The translations under genes were made by a program, and so were the position numbers. Shown here in pieces: positions 16,121 through 25,055 of a stretch of 32,000 nt of DNA. Every line of letters begins with the position of its first letter. Within the stretch, counting starts at the first letter, position 1. The DNA is from Bdellovibrionales bacterium (GTDB taxonomy: Bacteria; Bdellovibrionota; FAC87; UBA2466), in contig SHZA01000002.1 in assembly GCA_009692515.1 (NCBI GenBank), forward strand, positions 1 through 32,000, read 5' to 3'. The notes beneath the pieces are model-generated. The model was not told the DNA's origin, searched no databases, and saw nothing but the letters and a program-made list of their open reading frames with translations.

Positions 16121-16474
16121 TTACTTCCTCGGCAACTTATAAAAGGGAAGATCTATTGTCTCCCCTGATAGTAGTTTCTGTAACGCCAATTCAAAATCGA
16201 TGATGTTTTCTTTAATCTGATCAATATCGATCTCCTGTCCTTCTGATCGACCCTTTTCAAAATAATCCAAAGCACTCGCCAATAGTTTTCTTGTTCCTAC
16301 CCAATTTTGATTACCCGCATGATGAAGGGCCACCGCAGCCTGAATCATTCCCTGAAGAAAAAATCGTCGTGGACCCTGAGCCTCATTCCATAGCTCTTCC
16401 CATACTTCATGCGCGTCAAAATACTGCTGCTCATCAAAGTGGGCACAACCCTTTTCAAACAACTCTTTTTCCAT
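16121..16474 (-). CDS. DUF309-family protein
   Basis: A 117-residue helical protein with the DUF309 pattern: YFDAHEVWEELW (18-29) and QGMIQAAVALHH (41-52), giving conserved His, Glu and Trp residues that probably line one face of a helical bundle. Function is unknown for this family. It is the first gene of a short unit with the CDF exporter (2-bp gap), so a link to metal homeostasis is possible but weakly supported. The upstream 247-bp divergent gap toward gspC carries AT-rich stretches but no clear promoter for this gene. Confidence 0.85.
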   Translation of the reverse strand: MEKELFEKGCAHFDEQQYFDAHEVWEELWNEAQGPRRFFLQGMIQAAVALHHAGNQNWVGTRKLLASALDYFEKGRSEGQEIDIDQIKENIIDFELALQKLLSGETIDLPFYKLPRK

Positions 16475-16611
16475 AATAAAGAACCTACCGATTATTTATA
16501 TTTTCGTCACTACAAGAGTCGATTGCCAGGTTGTCATATATTTTAATGGGATTTTAATTTTTTTTGCCAATCGGTCTTTGTCTTTTTGCGTTACCATTGA
16601 CCCCTCATTAA

Positions 16612-16617
16612 TATAAT
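16612..16617 (+). promoter_or_regulatory. Candidate -10 of the T2SS operon
   Basis: TATAAT about 105 bp upstream of gspC is the best -10 match in the 247-bp divergent gap. No -35 of good quality lies 16-18 bp upstream; a TTGACC at 16597-16602 is too close. The long leader would include the hairpin at 16674-16698. A different sigma factor or activator could be used. Confidence 0.3.
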
Positions 16618-16673
16618 TGGGAAATTCACTATCGAAAAAGTGGTCCTCACCTTGCAATTTAAAATAACGGGCT

Positions 16674-16698
16674 CTCGCGTGTCATCACTCACGCCGAG
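16674..16698 (+). repeat. Hairpin in the gspC 5' leader
   Basis: CTCGCGTG and CACGCCGAG pair as an 8-bp stem with one bulged C around loop TCATCACT. It ends 23 bp before the gspC ATG. There is no U-tract, so it may modulate translation or stability rather than terminate transcription. Confidence 0.35.
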
Positions 16699-16721
16699 TC
16701 AAGCTAACCGGTTCAGGCTGC

Positions 16722-17720
16722 ATGAAAAATATTTTCAAAAACCTTTTCACAAAAAGAGGACCCGATGGCAGTCGTCTGCGCCAAGCTTTAAAACCCAATC
16801 GTGTTTCCAATGCTATTCGAAAAAGAGTTCCCAAAAAAATAAATTTAGATTCCGTTCAGGAACACTCTCTTCTATTTCGTCTCGGACTAACGAGTCTTGC
16901 CGTACTATTGGCTAGTGCCATAGCCTCCCGCATTATTGGAACCTATTTTGTTCGCCCCACCTACACCCCATTGCCTCCCAAAAAAATAACCGCGCCCAAA
17001 ACAAAGGCACCCACGCAAGATTTCAGTGCTATTGAAAACAGAAATATTTTTAACGTGGAAAATAAAATTCCAGAACCCTTTGATCAAGGACTATTGGATT
17101 GTTTCTCGCAAGCTAAGCCCTCAGCACAACGAATTAAACTACTGGGTACCATTGTTATGACCGATGAAAATCTTTCTGTGGCTCTTCTTGAAGAGGAGGG
17201 TCTTCCCATGAAAGTTGCCATCAAAAAAGACGATACTTTTTCTAATGGACGATTACAGGCCCTTAAAGTAGACAGAAAAAAGTTGTGCTTCCAGGTAAGG
17301 CAGACTCAGGAACTAGAATTCATTGAAATTCCAGATGATATAAATAGTTTAGACCCTTTTGGTTCAGGAAAAACTACGGCTGGAATTACTAAAGTTAGTG
17401 AAACCAATTATGCTCTCAATCAAAGCTATCTAGATGACCAGCTTAAAGATATCAATAATGTTCTCCAGACGGCAAAAGCAGTTCCTTACACCATCGATAA
17501 TAAAATGAAGGGGTTCCTAATTCAAAATATTGAGCCCGATTCTCCATTTGCTTCTTTGGGGCTAGCACAGGGAGACATTTTGATGTCAGCAAATGATGTT
17601 GTCTTCGATAATCTAGGTAAAGGGGTCGAGGCCTTCCAAATATTAAGAAATGCAAAACGTATCAATTTGAAGGTGTTGCGAGCGGGACAAGAGGTTCCGC
17701 TCTCTTACGAAGTTAAATGA
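16722..17720 (+). CDS. gspC: T2SS inner-membrane protein GspC
   Basis: A 332-residue bitopic protein. A basic cytoplasmic segment (about 1-48) precedes one TM helix (about 50-73). A Pro-rich linker follows, then the homology region (about 100-205; SAIENRNIFNV and IKLLGTIVMTDENLSVAL are typical). A C-terminal PDZ domain spans about 245-332 (FLIQNIEPDSPFASLGL, then GDILMSANDVV). GspC connects the inner-membrane platform to the N0 domain of the secretin and helps select substrates. It is the first gene of the T2SS operon; gspD follows after 7 bp. The N-terminal cytoplasmic part looks longer than usual. A weak CAGG is the only Shine-Dalgarno-like element before the ATG. Confidence 0.92.
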   Translation: MKNIFKNLFTKRGPDGSRLRQALKPNRVSNAIRKRVPKKINLDSVQEHSLLFRLGLTSLAVLLASAIASRIIGTYFVRPTYTPLPPKKITAPKTKAPTQDFSAIENRNIFNVENKIPEPFDQGLLDCFSQAKPSAQRIKLLGTIVMTDENLSVALLEEEGLPMKVAIKKDDTFSNGRLQALKVDRKKLCFQVRQTQELEFIEIPDDINSLDPFGSGKTTAGITKVSETNYALNQSYLDDQLKDINNVLQTAKAVPYTIDNKMKGFLIQNIEPDSPFASLGLAQGDILMSANDVVFDNLGKGVEAFQILRNAKRINLKVLRAGQEVPLSYEVK

Positions 17721-17727
17721 GGCTCTT

Positions 17728-20436
17728 ATGAAACAAAAACATGTGATGACTCTTGCTGTTTTTACTCTTTTTTTTAGTTTTCAACCCATGGGAAGAGCAG
17801 AAAATCAGCCCGGCAATCAAAATGAAAATCCTTTTGGTTCCAATCCAGAATCACCCTCTTTACCTCCCGGCTCCGAGCTTCAAGAGGACGATAATTTTTT
17901 GGCTCCAGGTGATAATTTTGGATTCCAAGCACCCCCAAACCCACCATCCGCGATGAATCCCCCTCCCGTTTCTCAGCCCCCGCTAAGAAAGACACCTCCC
18001 GGCCCAATGGAAAAACCATCAAACGTCTTTTCACCAAGTCAATCTCTGGGTAGCAATCGCGGTAACGTTCCATTAACCACAACCACGCCCACAAAAACCT
18101 CTTCGGGAAAAAAGAAACCAGCGCCAAGGCTTGCCGATTATTTAGAACTCGACTCCTCTATTAAATCTTTAGAAGTTAAAAATTTTGATTTGCCTGACAA
18201 GGACATCAAAGATGTAGTGACTCTAATTTCGAAGTGGACTGGAAAAAATTTCATTATTGACCAAAAAGTCAGAGGTAAGATCACTATTCTTGGTCCGGCT
18301 GCAGTTTCTCTTCAAGAGGCCTACCAAGCCTTTCTAACAGCTTTAGATGCTAATGGTCTTACGACGGTTCAGGCCGGCAAATACATAAGAATTATCGATT
18401 CAGCTGAGGCAAGAAGGTCCCCAGTAAAAACCTATGCCGGCGATTATGCGCCTAGGGACGACCAATTTATTACGCGTATTTTTCAGCTGAAGTTTATTAA
18501 TGCTGATGAGGTGCAAAGAGAGTTTAGAGATCTTACCACTCGGCAAGGAAAATTATTTGCTTACGAACCTACAAACTCGATCATCATCACCGATACAGGA
18601 TCTAACATTCAACGGATTAAAGAAATTCTAGAAAATTTAGATGTTAAAACCTATGAAACGACGCTTCACGTATTGCGAATTAAAAATGGTGCGGCGAAAG
18701 CTATTGCCGATATGTTGGGCGAAATTTATAGCGAAGGGAAAAGTTCTCCAGGCCAACCTCGTTCTTTTAGAAAAAGTGCTCTTGAAAAAACTAGAGGGGG
18801 CGGAGTTATTTCTAAGATTATTCCAGATGAGCAAACCAATAGTCTTGTCGTACTCGCAAACCCATCTGGATTCGAACAGTTAATTCAATTGGTCGCAAAG
18901 CTTGATGTGAAAACCAATGATTCTGGAAGAATTCATGTCTACTACTGTGAATATACCAAGGCGGAAGACCTTGCCTCGACGTTATCATCATTATCTGGAG
19001 GTGCTGGCAGGGCATCTAAAAGGGGCTCCTCGTCGTCATCAGCCCCGGGAGCCCCTTCCATTTCAAGCGGAAGCAGCGGTCCCGTTTCGGCTGAACTTGA
19101 GGGTGGAATTAAAGTCACTTCAGATGCCGCAACCAATGCGCTAGTAATCACAGCAAATTCTGTCGACTACCAGACTCTTAAAAAGGTAATTAAAAAATTA
19201 GATATTCCAAGGCTGCAGGTCTTTGTTGAAACTGCGATTATTGAAGTGGCTGTCGATGACCTCACAAAAATTGGAACCAACCTAGCTGCGGCAACTCCAG
19301 GAAGAGGTTTTGCAGGCGGTTTTATTGGTGATTCCGCCTCCCTACTCACCGCCATTACCGGCGGAATTCCTAGCGAAGGGGCCACCATACCTTTTGCTGC
19401 AGGCAATGCATTCAACTACACGGTTCCTGGTTCCACCAGTTCCGTGACTCTCAGTTCATTTATGGGGCTGATTAATTTACTGACAAAGTCCAGTAAGTCA
19501 TCGCTGCTTTCAACTCCACAAATCATTGCGCTAGATAATGAAAAGGCAGAGTTTCAGGTGCTAGATGAAATTCCAGTTCAAACCTCAATTGTTCAAGCAG
19601 GAACACAGATAGGGGGAGCCACCGGAACCATCGAGCGGCTGAAAACTGGAATTACAATTAAACTTACACCTCACATCAATGCAGCCAGTAAAAATATTCG
19701 GCTGGAGATCGAACAAAAAATTGATACCTTCAAACCCAACACCTCGGTGCCGGCTGCTTTAGCCAATTTTCAAGTAGCCACTACTTCTAGAGTCACCAAT
19801 ACTTCTGTCATAGTAAAAGACCAGGATTTTGTCATGATGGGAGGTCTTATGTCTGATAAAATCGAGGAAACGGTAGCGAAGGTTCCTCTTTTAGGAGATA
19901 TTCCTGTCTTGGGTTGGCTATTTAAGTCTAAAAGTTATAAAAACCTAAAAACAAATACTGTGATTTTGATGCATCCCAAAATTATTGGTACAAGTTTAGC
20001 GGCTGCAACTCAAATTCAAGATAGCCTTGAGAAAAGAGAGGATTTTGTGGGTCGTTATTTTGGTGGCGATGATCCCAATGAAAAAGAGCTCAATATACTC
20101 AGAGGTAATCTTAAAGAACAAAACGAGCGCGGATTAGGTCAACCGGTCTTCGATTATCGCAACAATGACGATGATGAGATTAATGACCCATTAAACAACA
20201 CCGATAATGCCACAAAAAAGGAAGGTGCTTTAAAAACAAAGTCATCGCTTCCTATTAAAAATGAAACTGTGGCGCCGGAAAAATCTACGAAGTTAGCCCC
20301 AGTTAAACAAGAATTTGAGATTCCTATGAATGATACTAAGGTAGACTCTGCTTCTGAGCCTACTACCGAAAAATCGGCACCTCTTGATTCGAAAATCGAT
20401 AACCCGGCTCCGCTTTTTCAGGATGGTAGTAATTGA
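17728..20436 (+). CDS. gspD: T2SS outer-membrane secretin GspD
   Basis: A 902-residue secretin. A signal peptide covers about 1-25. A long Pro/Asn-rich low-complexity segment (about 26-135) precedes N0 (about 146-225; VKNFDLPDKDIKDVVTLISK). N1-N3 follow to about 490, with a Ser/Gly-rich loop in N3. The secretin barrel domain spans about 490-755, ending in the signature VPLLGDIPVLGWLFKS. About 150 further residues (752-902) are polar, acidic and Pro/Lys-rich, longer than the usual S domain that binds the pilotin. GspD forms the multimeric outer-membrane channel for folded proteins. No GspS pilotin gene is visible, so targeting may be pilotin-independent or the pilotin is elsewhere. GAGG overlapping the gspC stop serves as ribosome site. 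gspE begins 30 bp downstream. Confidence 0.96.
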   Translation: MKQKHVMTLAVFTLFFSFQPMGRAENQPGNQNENPFGSNPESPSLPPGSELQEDDNFLAPGDNFGFQAPPNPPSAMNPPPVSQPPLRKTPPGPMEKPSNVFSPSQSLGSNRGNVPLTTTTPTKTSSGKKKPAPRLADYLELDSSIKSLEVKNFDLPDKDIKDVVTLISKWTGKNFIIDQKVRGKITILGPAAVSLQEAYQAFLTALDANGLTTVQAGKYIRIIDSAEARRSPVKTYAGDYAPRDDQFITRIFQLKFINADEVQREFRDLTTRQGKLFAYEPTNSIIITDTGSNIQRIKEILENLDVKTYETTLHVLRIKNGAAKAIADMLGEIYSEGKSSPGQPRSFRKSALEKTRGGGVISKIIPDEQTNSLVVLANPSGFEQLIQLVAKLDVKTNDSGRIHVYYCEYTKAEDLASTLSSLSGGAGRASKRGSSSSSAPGAPSISSGSSGPVSAELEGGIKVTSDAATNALVITANSVDYQTLKKVIKKLDIPRLQVFVETAIIEVAVDDLTKIGTNLAAATPGRGFAGGFIGDSASLLTAITGGIPSEGATIPFAAGNAFNYTVPGSTSSVTLSSFMGLINLLTKSSKSSLLSTPQIIALDNEKAEFQVLDEIPVQTSIVQAGTQIGGATGTIERLKTGITIKLTPHINAASKNIRLEIEQKIDTFKPNTSVPAALANFQVATTSRVTNTSVIVKDQDFVMMGGLMSDKIEETVAKVPLLGDIPVLGWLFKSKSYKNLKTNTVILMHPKIIGTSLAAATQIQDSLEKREDFVGRYFGGDDPNEKELNILRGNLKEQNERGLGQPVFDYRNNDDDEINDPLNNTDNATKKEGALKTKSSLPIKNETVAPEKSTKLAPVKQEFEIPMNDTKVDSASEPTTEKSAPLDSKIDNPAPLFQDGSN

Positions 20437-20453
20437 CCCCTCTCATGATGATA

Positions 20454-20460
20454 AAAAGGA
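20454..20460 (+). promoter_or_regulatory. Ribosome binding site supporting the GTG start of gspE
   Basis: AAAAGGA lies 6 bp before the GTG at 20467 and supports this non-ATG start. Confidence 0.7.
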
Positions 20461-20466
20461 ATCACA

Positions 20467-22194
20467 GTGACAATTAATCTCTCACAAACTGCCCAACAAG
20501 CGCTTCGACAAGAAATAAAAATTGGACAGATTCTTTTATCCCAAACCTCCTTAACTGAAAACCAGTTGATGGAGGCGCTCCAGATTCAAAAGGAAAAGGG
20601 CGGAAAAATCGGGGAAATTCTTGTACAAAAAAAGTTCCTCCAGCCCAATGAGATCTTAATTGCTCTTAGTCTCCAGTTAGGAATTCCAAACATTAAAGAG
20701 ATCGATTCGAATGCGATTAATTCTGAGTGGGTAAAAGATCTTCCTATTATGTATGCACGACAATTTGAGCTAATTCCCATTTCCGTAGATGAGGTTTCGG
20801 TTACAGTCGCTTTAACAGACCCCTTTAACCTGCAATGCCTAGATGATCTCAGGGTTATTTTTCAAAAAGAGGTGCGTGCAGTTCTATGTGAAAATAGAAT
20901 TGTCATGGATACTATCAACCGGGTTTATGAACGAGTTCGGCAAGACATCATGCCGGACATGGAACAACCCGAAACGGAGGAGTTTGAATACAATCTTGAG
21001 GAGACCGTAGACCTTTTAGAGTCCTCTGAGAATGATGCCCCGATCATTAAGTTTGTAAATAATCTTATGTTTCGGGCCATTAAAGACAAGGCTTCCGATA
21101 TTCATATTGAGCCCTATGAAAAAGACATGGCAGTTCGACTGCGCATCGATGGTGTTCTTTACGACGTGGCTCGGCCGCCCAAAGGATTACACGCCGGAAT
21201 TTCTTCAAGAATTAAACTAATGGGCGAATTAGATATTGCTGAAAAGCGACTTCCTCAGGACGGAAGAATTAAAATTAAAATTGCAGGTAAAGATGTCGAC
21301 CTACGTCTTTCCGTTATTCCCACTGCCCATGGTGAAAGATTAGTTCTCCGGGTCTTAGATAAAAGTAGTGTCCGACTAGATCTTCCAGATTTAGGGTTTG
21401 ATCCTGATTCGATTAAAGTTATTAATCAGCTCATTCACAAGCAGCATGGAATTATTTTAGTGACAGGACCCACCGGCTCCGGAAAAACCACAACACTTTA
21501 CGCCGCTATTTCTAGAATCAATACCGTTGACAGAAATATTATTACTGTCGAGGATCCTATCGAATATGATCTCAAGGGAATCGGCCAGATTCAGGCCAAC
21601 CCCAAAATAGGGTTGACCTTTGCTACCGGATTAAGAGCTATTCTACGGCAAGATCCTGATGTCATTATGGTGGGGGAGATCCGAGATAAAGAGACGGCAG
21701 AAATTGCAATTCAAGCCTCACTCACGGGTCACTTAGTATTTGCGACCATTCACACCAATGACGCACCCGGCGCCGTCACTCGGCTAGTTGATATGGGGGT
21801 AGAACCTTTTTTAGTTTCCTCATCGTTATTAGCCGTATTAGCTCAAAGACTCATGAGAAAAGCGTGCAAAAAATGTGCAGAGCTATATGAGCCCACACCG
21901 GTTGAGTTAGAAAATCTGGGGCTCGACAAAAATGTTTTTAATGGCAAACAAATTATTCGCACCAACGGCTGTCATGATTGCAGCGGTACGGGGTACAAAG
22001 GTCGAATGGTAATTCATGAACTCATGCCGTTAGACGATGAATTACGTGCCTTAATCATGGAGCGAACCGATACCACCATTTTAAAAAAGGCGCTTGTAAA
22101 AAAGGGCATGGTAAGTTTAAGGCAAAATGGAATTCAAAAGGTAATTGAAGGTATTACCACCGCTATTGAATTGGTAGCAGTTACCCAAGAGTAA
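20467..22194 (+). CDS. gspE: T2SS assembly ATPase GspE
   Basis: A 575-residue secretion ATPase with a GTG start. The N-terminal GspE/PilB domain (about 15-160; ILVQKKFLQPNEILIALSLQ) binds GspL. The motor domain has Walker A GPTGSGKTT (334-342), the Asp box around DPIEYDLKGIGQIQ, Walker B DVIMVGEIRD (from residue 398) and a His box with TGHLVFATIHTND. A tetracysteine zinc site has C467xxC470 and C502xxC505, as in classical GspE. It hydrolyses ATP at the cytoplasmic face to drive pseudopilus assembly. gspF starts 3 bp after the stop. Confidence 0.97.
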   Translation: MTINLSQTAQQALRQEIKIGQILLSQTSLTENQLMEALQIQKEKGGKIGEILVQKKFLQPNEILIALSLQLGIPNIKEIDSNAINSEWVKDLPIMYARQFELIPISVDEVSVTVALTDPFNLQCLDDLRVIFQKEVRAVLCENRIVMDTINRVYERVRQDIMPDMEQPETEEFEYNLEETVDLLESSENDAPIIKFVNNLMFRAIKDKASDIHIEPYEKDMAVRLRIDGVLYDVARPPKGLHAGISSRIKLMGELDIAEKRLPQDGRIKIKIAGKDVDLRLSVIPTAHGERLVLRVLDKSSVRLDLPDLGFDPDSIKVINQLIHKQHGIILVTGPTGSGKTTTLYAAISRINTVDRNIITVEDPIEYDLKGIGQIQANPKIGLTFATGLRAILRQDPDVIMVGEIRDKETAEIAIQASLTGHLVFATIHTNDAPGAVTRLVDMGVEPFLVSSSLLAVLAQRLMRKACKKCAELYEPTPVELENLGLDKNVFNGKQIIRTNGCHDCSGTGYKGRMVIHELMPLDDELRALIMERTDTTILKKALVKKGMVSLRQNGIQKVIEGITTAIELVAVTQE

Positions 22195-22197
22195 ATT

Positions 22198-23424
22198 ATG
22201 GCAATTTTTGAATACAAAGCCGTTTCCAGTGCGGGAAAACCATCTAAGGGAATTGTCGATGCCGACTCCGCTAAGTCTGCACGACAAAAATTAAAACAAC
22301 GTGGACTGTTTATTAGTGAAATTAAAGAACGGACCGGTGAAAAAAAGGGGCAGGGCCAGTCGATAACCGCATTCGGTGGCACGGTAAAAACAGCAAACCT
22401 AACGCTAATGATCCGCCAGCTTTCCACTATGATTAAAGCTCGCATTCCGCTCGATGAGGCTTTAGAGGCGGTCGTTGAACAAACCGATGATCCCAAACTA
22501 AAGACGGTGATGTCCCAAGTTAAATCAAGCGTTAACGAGGGAAAGTCCCTCGCCGAAAGCTGTAAAATTTTTCCAAAGGTTTTTTCGCCTATTTTTATTT
22601 CCATGATTCAGGTGGGTGAAGCGAGTGGTAATTTAGATTTAGTCCTTGTGAGACTGGCCAATTTTGCAGAGGCCAATCTTGCAATGCGAAACAAGATCAT
22701 TGGCGCTTTGACCTACCCACTTTTTATGATGGTGGCAGGAACTGCTATCACCGTTTTTCTTTTTGCCTTTGCCGTCCCCAAGATTACAGAGGTTTTCGCA
22801 GGTTCTAATATGGCATTGCCCCAATTGACCCAAGTCATGTTAGGGATCAGCAATTTCATTTCTAAATATTGGTTTCTTTTAATCGTTTTTTGTCTGGGCG
22901 GATTTTTCTTTTTCAAATGGTATGTCGGCACTGAAAAGGGTCGGGCCAAGTGGGATGCGGTTGCATTGAAATTACCAGGGGTTGGAAAACTAGTTCGTAT
23001 GATCGCTGTTTCAAGATTCGCAAGAACCTTAAGCACCATGTTAGGTAGTGGGGTTCAGCTTCTTGATGCTATTGATGTCGTTAAAGAGGTCGTAGACAAT
23101 GCTGTAATCAAGAAAGCCCTAATCCAAGCGCGAGCTAGTATTAGTGAGGGCCACTCAATTGCCGGACCACTAAAAGCGAGTGGGGAGTTTCCACCGATTC
23201 TCACTCACATGATCGCTGTGGGAGAGAAAACCGGAGAGCTAGAGGAGATGCTAAATGTGGTTTCAGATGCCTATGATTCCCAAGTGGATACTGCAATACA
23301 ATCGATGACAAGATTACTAGAGCCGCTTATGATTTTAATCATGGGTGGGATTATTGCCCTAGTGGCACTTTCTATTTTTATGCCTTTATTGGAATTAAAC
23401 AACTTAGCATCTTCACCGGGCTAG
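22198..23424 (+). CDS. gspF: T2SS inner-membrane platform protein GspF
   Basis: A 408-residue polytopic protein with two T2SSF domains (about 65-190 and 270-395), each with the helical pattern LxxxGxxLxxAI (IPLDEALEAVV; VQLLDAIDVV). Three TM segments fall near 165-192, 220-242 and 374-400. The N-terminal IFEYKAVSSAGKPSKGIVDA is typical of GspF. It sits at the centre of the platform and couples GspE to pseudopilus growth. It is separated from gspE by 3 bp and from gspG by 21 bp. Length is normal. Confidence 0.96.
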   Translation: MAIFEYKAVSSAGKPSKGIVDADSAKSARQKLKQRGLFISEIKERTGEKKGQGQSITAFGGTVKTANLTLMIRQLSTMIKARIPLDEALEAVVEQTDDPKLKTVMSQVKSSVNEGKSLAESCKIFPKVFSPIFISMIQVGEASGNLDLVLVRLANFAEANLAMRNKIIGALTYPLFMMVAGTAITVFLFAFAVPKITEVFAGSNMALPQLTQVMLGISNFISKYWFLLIVFCLGGFFFFKWYVGTEKGRAKWDAVALKLPGVGKLVRMIAVSRFARTLSTMLGSGVQLLDAIDVVKEVVDNAVIKKALIQARASISEGHSIAGPLKASGEFPPILTHMIAVGEKTGELEEMLNVVSDAYDSQVDTAIQSMTRLLEPLMILIMGGIIALVALSIFMPLLELNNLASSPG

Positions 23425-23432
23425 GAAAACAC

Positions 23433-23438
23433 AAGGAG
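23433..23438 (+). promoter_or_regulatory. Ribosome binding site supporting the GTG start of gspG
   Basis: AAGGAG sits 7 bp before the GTG at 23446. It is the strongest Shine-Dalgarno sequence in the operon, which fits the need for high yield of the major pseudopilin. Confidence 0.75.
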
Positions 23439-23445
23439 CTTTTCA

Positions 23446-23877
23446 GTGATAAAAGCAGAATCAAAAAAAACTCACAACCAAGGATTTACACTTGTTGAAA
23501 TCATGATCGTATTAGCCCTCGTAGTCATGCTAGGTAGCTTTGCTGGGGTTAAATTAATCGATCAATTTAAAAGAGCCAAAGCAGATGCCACGAAAGTTCA
23601 AATTGCTAGTTTTAAGCAGGCCTTAGATGCCTACTACCTATCTCATAATAATTACCCAGAAACATCGCAAGGCTTAGAGGCTCTAATAAGTAAGCCCTCG
23701 ACAGGAAAGGTTCCTGAGAATTATCCTGATGGCGGTTATTTGGGTAAAAAAACAATACCTAAAGATCCCTTTGGTGGAATTTATCACTATGAATGCGATG
23801 ATGCTCAAAACTACAACATCACCTCCGATGGAGCCGATCAAAAACCAGGAACTGCCGACGATATTAAGTCCGAATAA
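23446..23877 (+). CDS. gspG: T2SS major pseudopilin GspG
   Basis: A 143-residue prepilin with a GTG start. The 13-residue leader ends in Gly, and the mature protein starts FTLVEIMIV with Glu at +5, the prepilin peptidase and assembly signature. A typical N-terminal helix follows, then the GspG region ASFKQALDAYYLSHNNYPET and TSQGLEALI. The C-terminal calcium loop (DPFGGIYHYECDD, then SDGADQKPGTADDI) is conserved. GspG polymerises to form the pseudopilus shaft. The prepilin peptidase GspO is not in the window. The last 50 bp overlap the best available start for gspH. Confidence 0.97.
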   Translation: MIKAESKKTHNQGFTLVEIMIVLALVVMLGSFAGVKLIDQFKRAKADATKVQIASFKQALDAYYLSHNNYPETSQGLEALISKPSTGKVPENYPDGGYLGKKTIPKDPFGGIYHYECDDAQNYNITSDGADQKPGTADDIKSE

Positions 23878-24487
23878 ACAGAGTTACGATCTAGCGACTT
23901 TATTATCTAACGACACTCGTGGATTTACTTTGATTGAGATCCTACTTGTATTGGCGATTATTGTAACCGTTCTATCGTACGGCCTTCCTGTGATGTCTAG
24001 AATCACCGGCCAAAACATCAATACCTCTGCACGCAACTTTATTTCACTAGTGCGAGGGATGCGGTCCGATGCCATTTTACTAAATACTCTTTATCGTTTA
24101 AGTATCGATTTAGAGAACAACACCTATATTGTAGAAACTCAAAACAATCAGGAGCTACTAAAGGAATCGGACGTACTAAGTAAGAAAGCCGATTCCAAAA
24201 AGGGTGCACCTGAACAGGAGGAGAAGCCCGCATTTTCACCCTCTGATAAATATTTCAAGAAACCAAAAGCACTTCCCTCGGGGGTCGTCTTCAATGGCGT
24301 CCTTAAGGAAAAAGAGGGGCTTATAAAGGACGGCACCGTTTATATTTATTTTTTTCCCAATGGGCTTAATGAAAGGGCCATTATCTATTTAAATTCTAGA
24401 GGTGCGACTACGGGTGGTTTTTCAATAATCATTCATCCCACAGCTGGAAAGGTAGATTTTATAAAGCAGAAAGTAGCTGGCTTTTAA
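23828..24487 (+). CDS. gspH: T2SS minor pseudopilin GspH
   Basis: I place the start at the ATG at 23828, inside gspG in another frame, because no standard start codon lies between the gspG stop and the prepilin signature. This gives 219 residues with a 32-residue leader, long for a pseudopilin, then RG and mature FTLIEILLVLAIIVTV with Glu at +5. The rest has the GspH pattern (ARNFISLVRGMRSDAILLNT) and a C-terminal beta domain (GTVYIYFFPNGLNERAIIYL, GGFSIIIHPTAGK). A charged insert (KKADSKKGAPEQEEKP, about 115-135) is unusual. GspH is a minor pseudopilin of the pilus tip region. The start lacks a Shine-Dalgarno sequence, so translation probably depends on gspG. A non-standard CTG at 23852 is an alternative. 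Confidence 0.85.
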   Translation: MEPIKNQELPTILSPNKQSYDLATLLSNDTRGFTLIEILLVLAIIVTVLSYGLPVMSRITGQNINTSARNFISLVRGMRSDAILLNTLYRLSIDLENNTYIVETQNNQELLKESDVLSKKADSKKGAPEQEEKPAFSPSDKYFKKPKALPSGVVFNGVLKEKEGLIKDGTVYIYFFPNGLNERAIIYLNSRGATTGGFSIIIHPTAGKVDFIKQKVAGF

Positions 24488-24489
24488 CC

Positions 24490-25041
24490 ATGATAAAAAC
24501 CCACAAAAAAAGTCAACGCGGATTCACTTTTATTGAGGTCCTTATCGCGATTACTATTTTTGTTATTGCTGCCGTTATTGCAGTTGATCTCACTCGCGGA
24601 TCGGTAAGAGCCACTATTGATCTTAAAGAGGTTACGACCGCCACATGGCTTCTTAAAAAAACAATCACCGAGCTTGAGAGCAAAGTTGAATCTGAGGGAT
24701 TTGACAAGGCCTGTATAAAAAAAATTGAGGGTAAATTTGATGCTCCGAATGAAAAATACACATGGATAACCAACTGTCACCAAATCGATTTTAAATTATC
24801 CCAGACGGCAGCAGCACTTTTAGGTGATAAGGCTGATGCCGATTTAAAAGCAGCCGACAAAGAAAATCAGATCCAAAAAATGGTTCTAAATATTTCCAGT
24901 GATTATATTAGTAATTCGATGAGGGAAATTCATGCTGAGGTCCACTGGCTTCAAGGTAAAAAAACTAAACGAATGGTCGATGTGACGACTCACGTTGCGC
25001 GATATGATCAACCCCTGAAGATACCAAGTCTTGGGCCTTAA
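24490..25041 (+). CDS. gspI: T2SS minor pseudopilin GspI
   Basis: A 183-residue pseudopilin with an 11-residue leader ending RG and mature FTFIEVLIAITIFVIAAV (Glu at +5). The order in the operon and the helix favour GspI. It is longer than classical GspI (about 125 residues), with extra charged sequence around LLGDKADADLKAADKENQ. GspI joins GspJ and GspK in the tip complex that primes pseudopilus assembly. It starts 2 bp after the gspH stop. Two cysteines (KACIKK, TNCHQI) could form a disulfide. Confidence 0.85.
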   Translation: MIKTHKKSQRGFTFIEVLIAITIFVIAAVIAVDLTRGSVRATIDLKEVTTATWLLKKTITELESKVESEGFDKACIKKIEGKFDAPNEKYTWITNCHQIDFKLSQTAAALLGDKADADLKAADKENQIQKMVLNISSDYISNSMREIHAEVHWLQGKKTKRMVDVTTHVARYDQPLKIPSLGP

Positions 25042-25055
25042 GCTAATTAATAAAT

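Noticed and set aside
16640..16915. Plus-strand open frame overlapping gspC
   Set aside because: No homology-like pattern; it is a shadow frame of gspC, which has full domain support.
18942..19415. Minus-strand open frames within gspD
   Set aside because: They mirror the Ser/Gly-rich secretin sequence and have no independent coding features.
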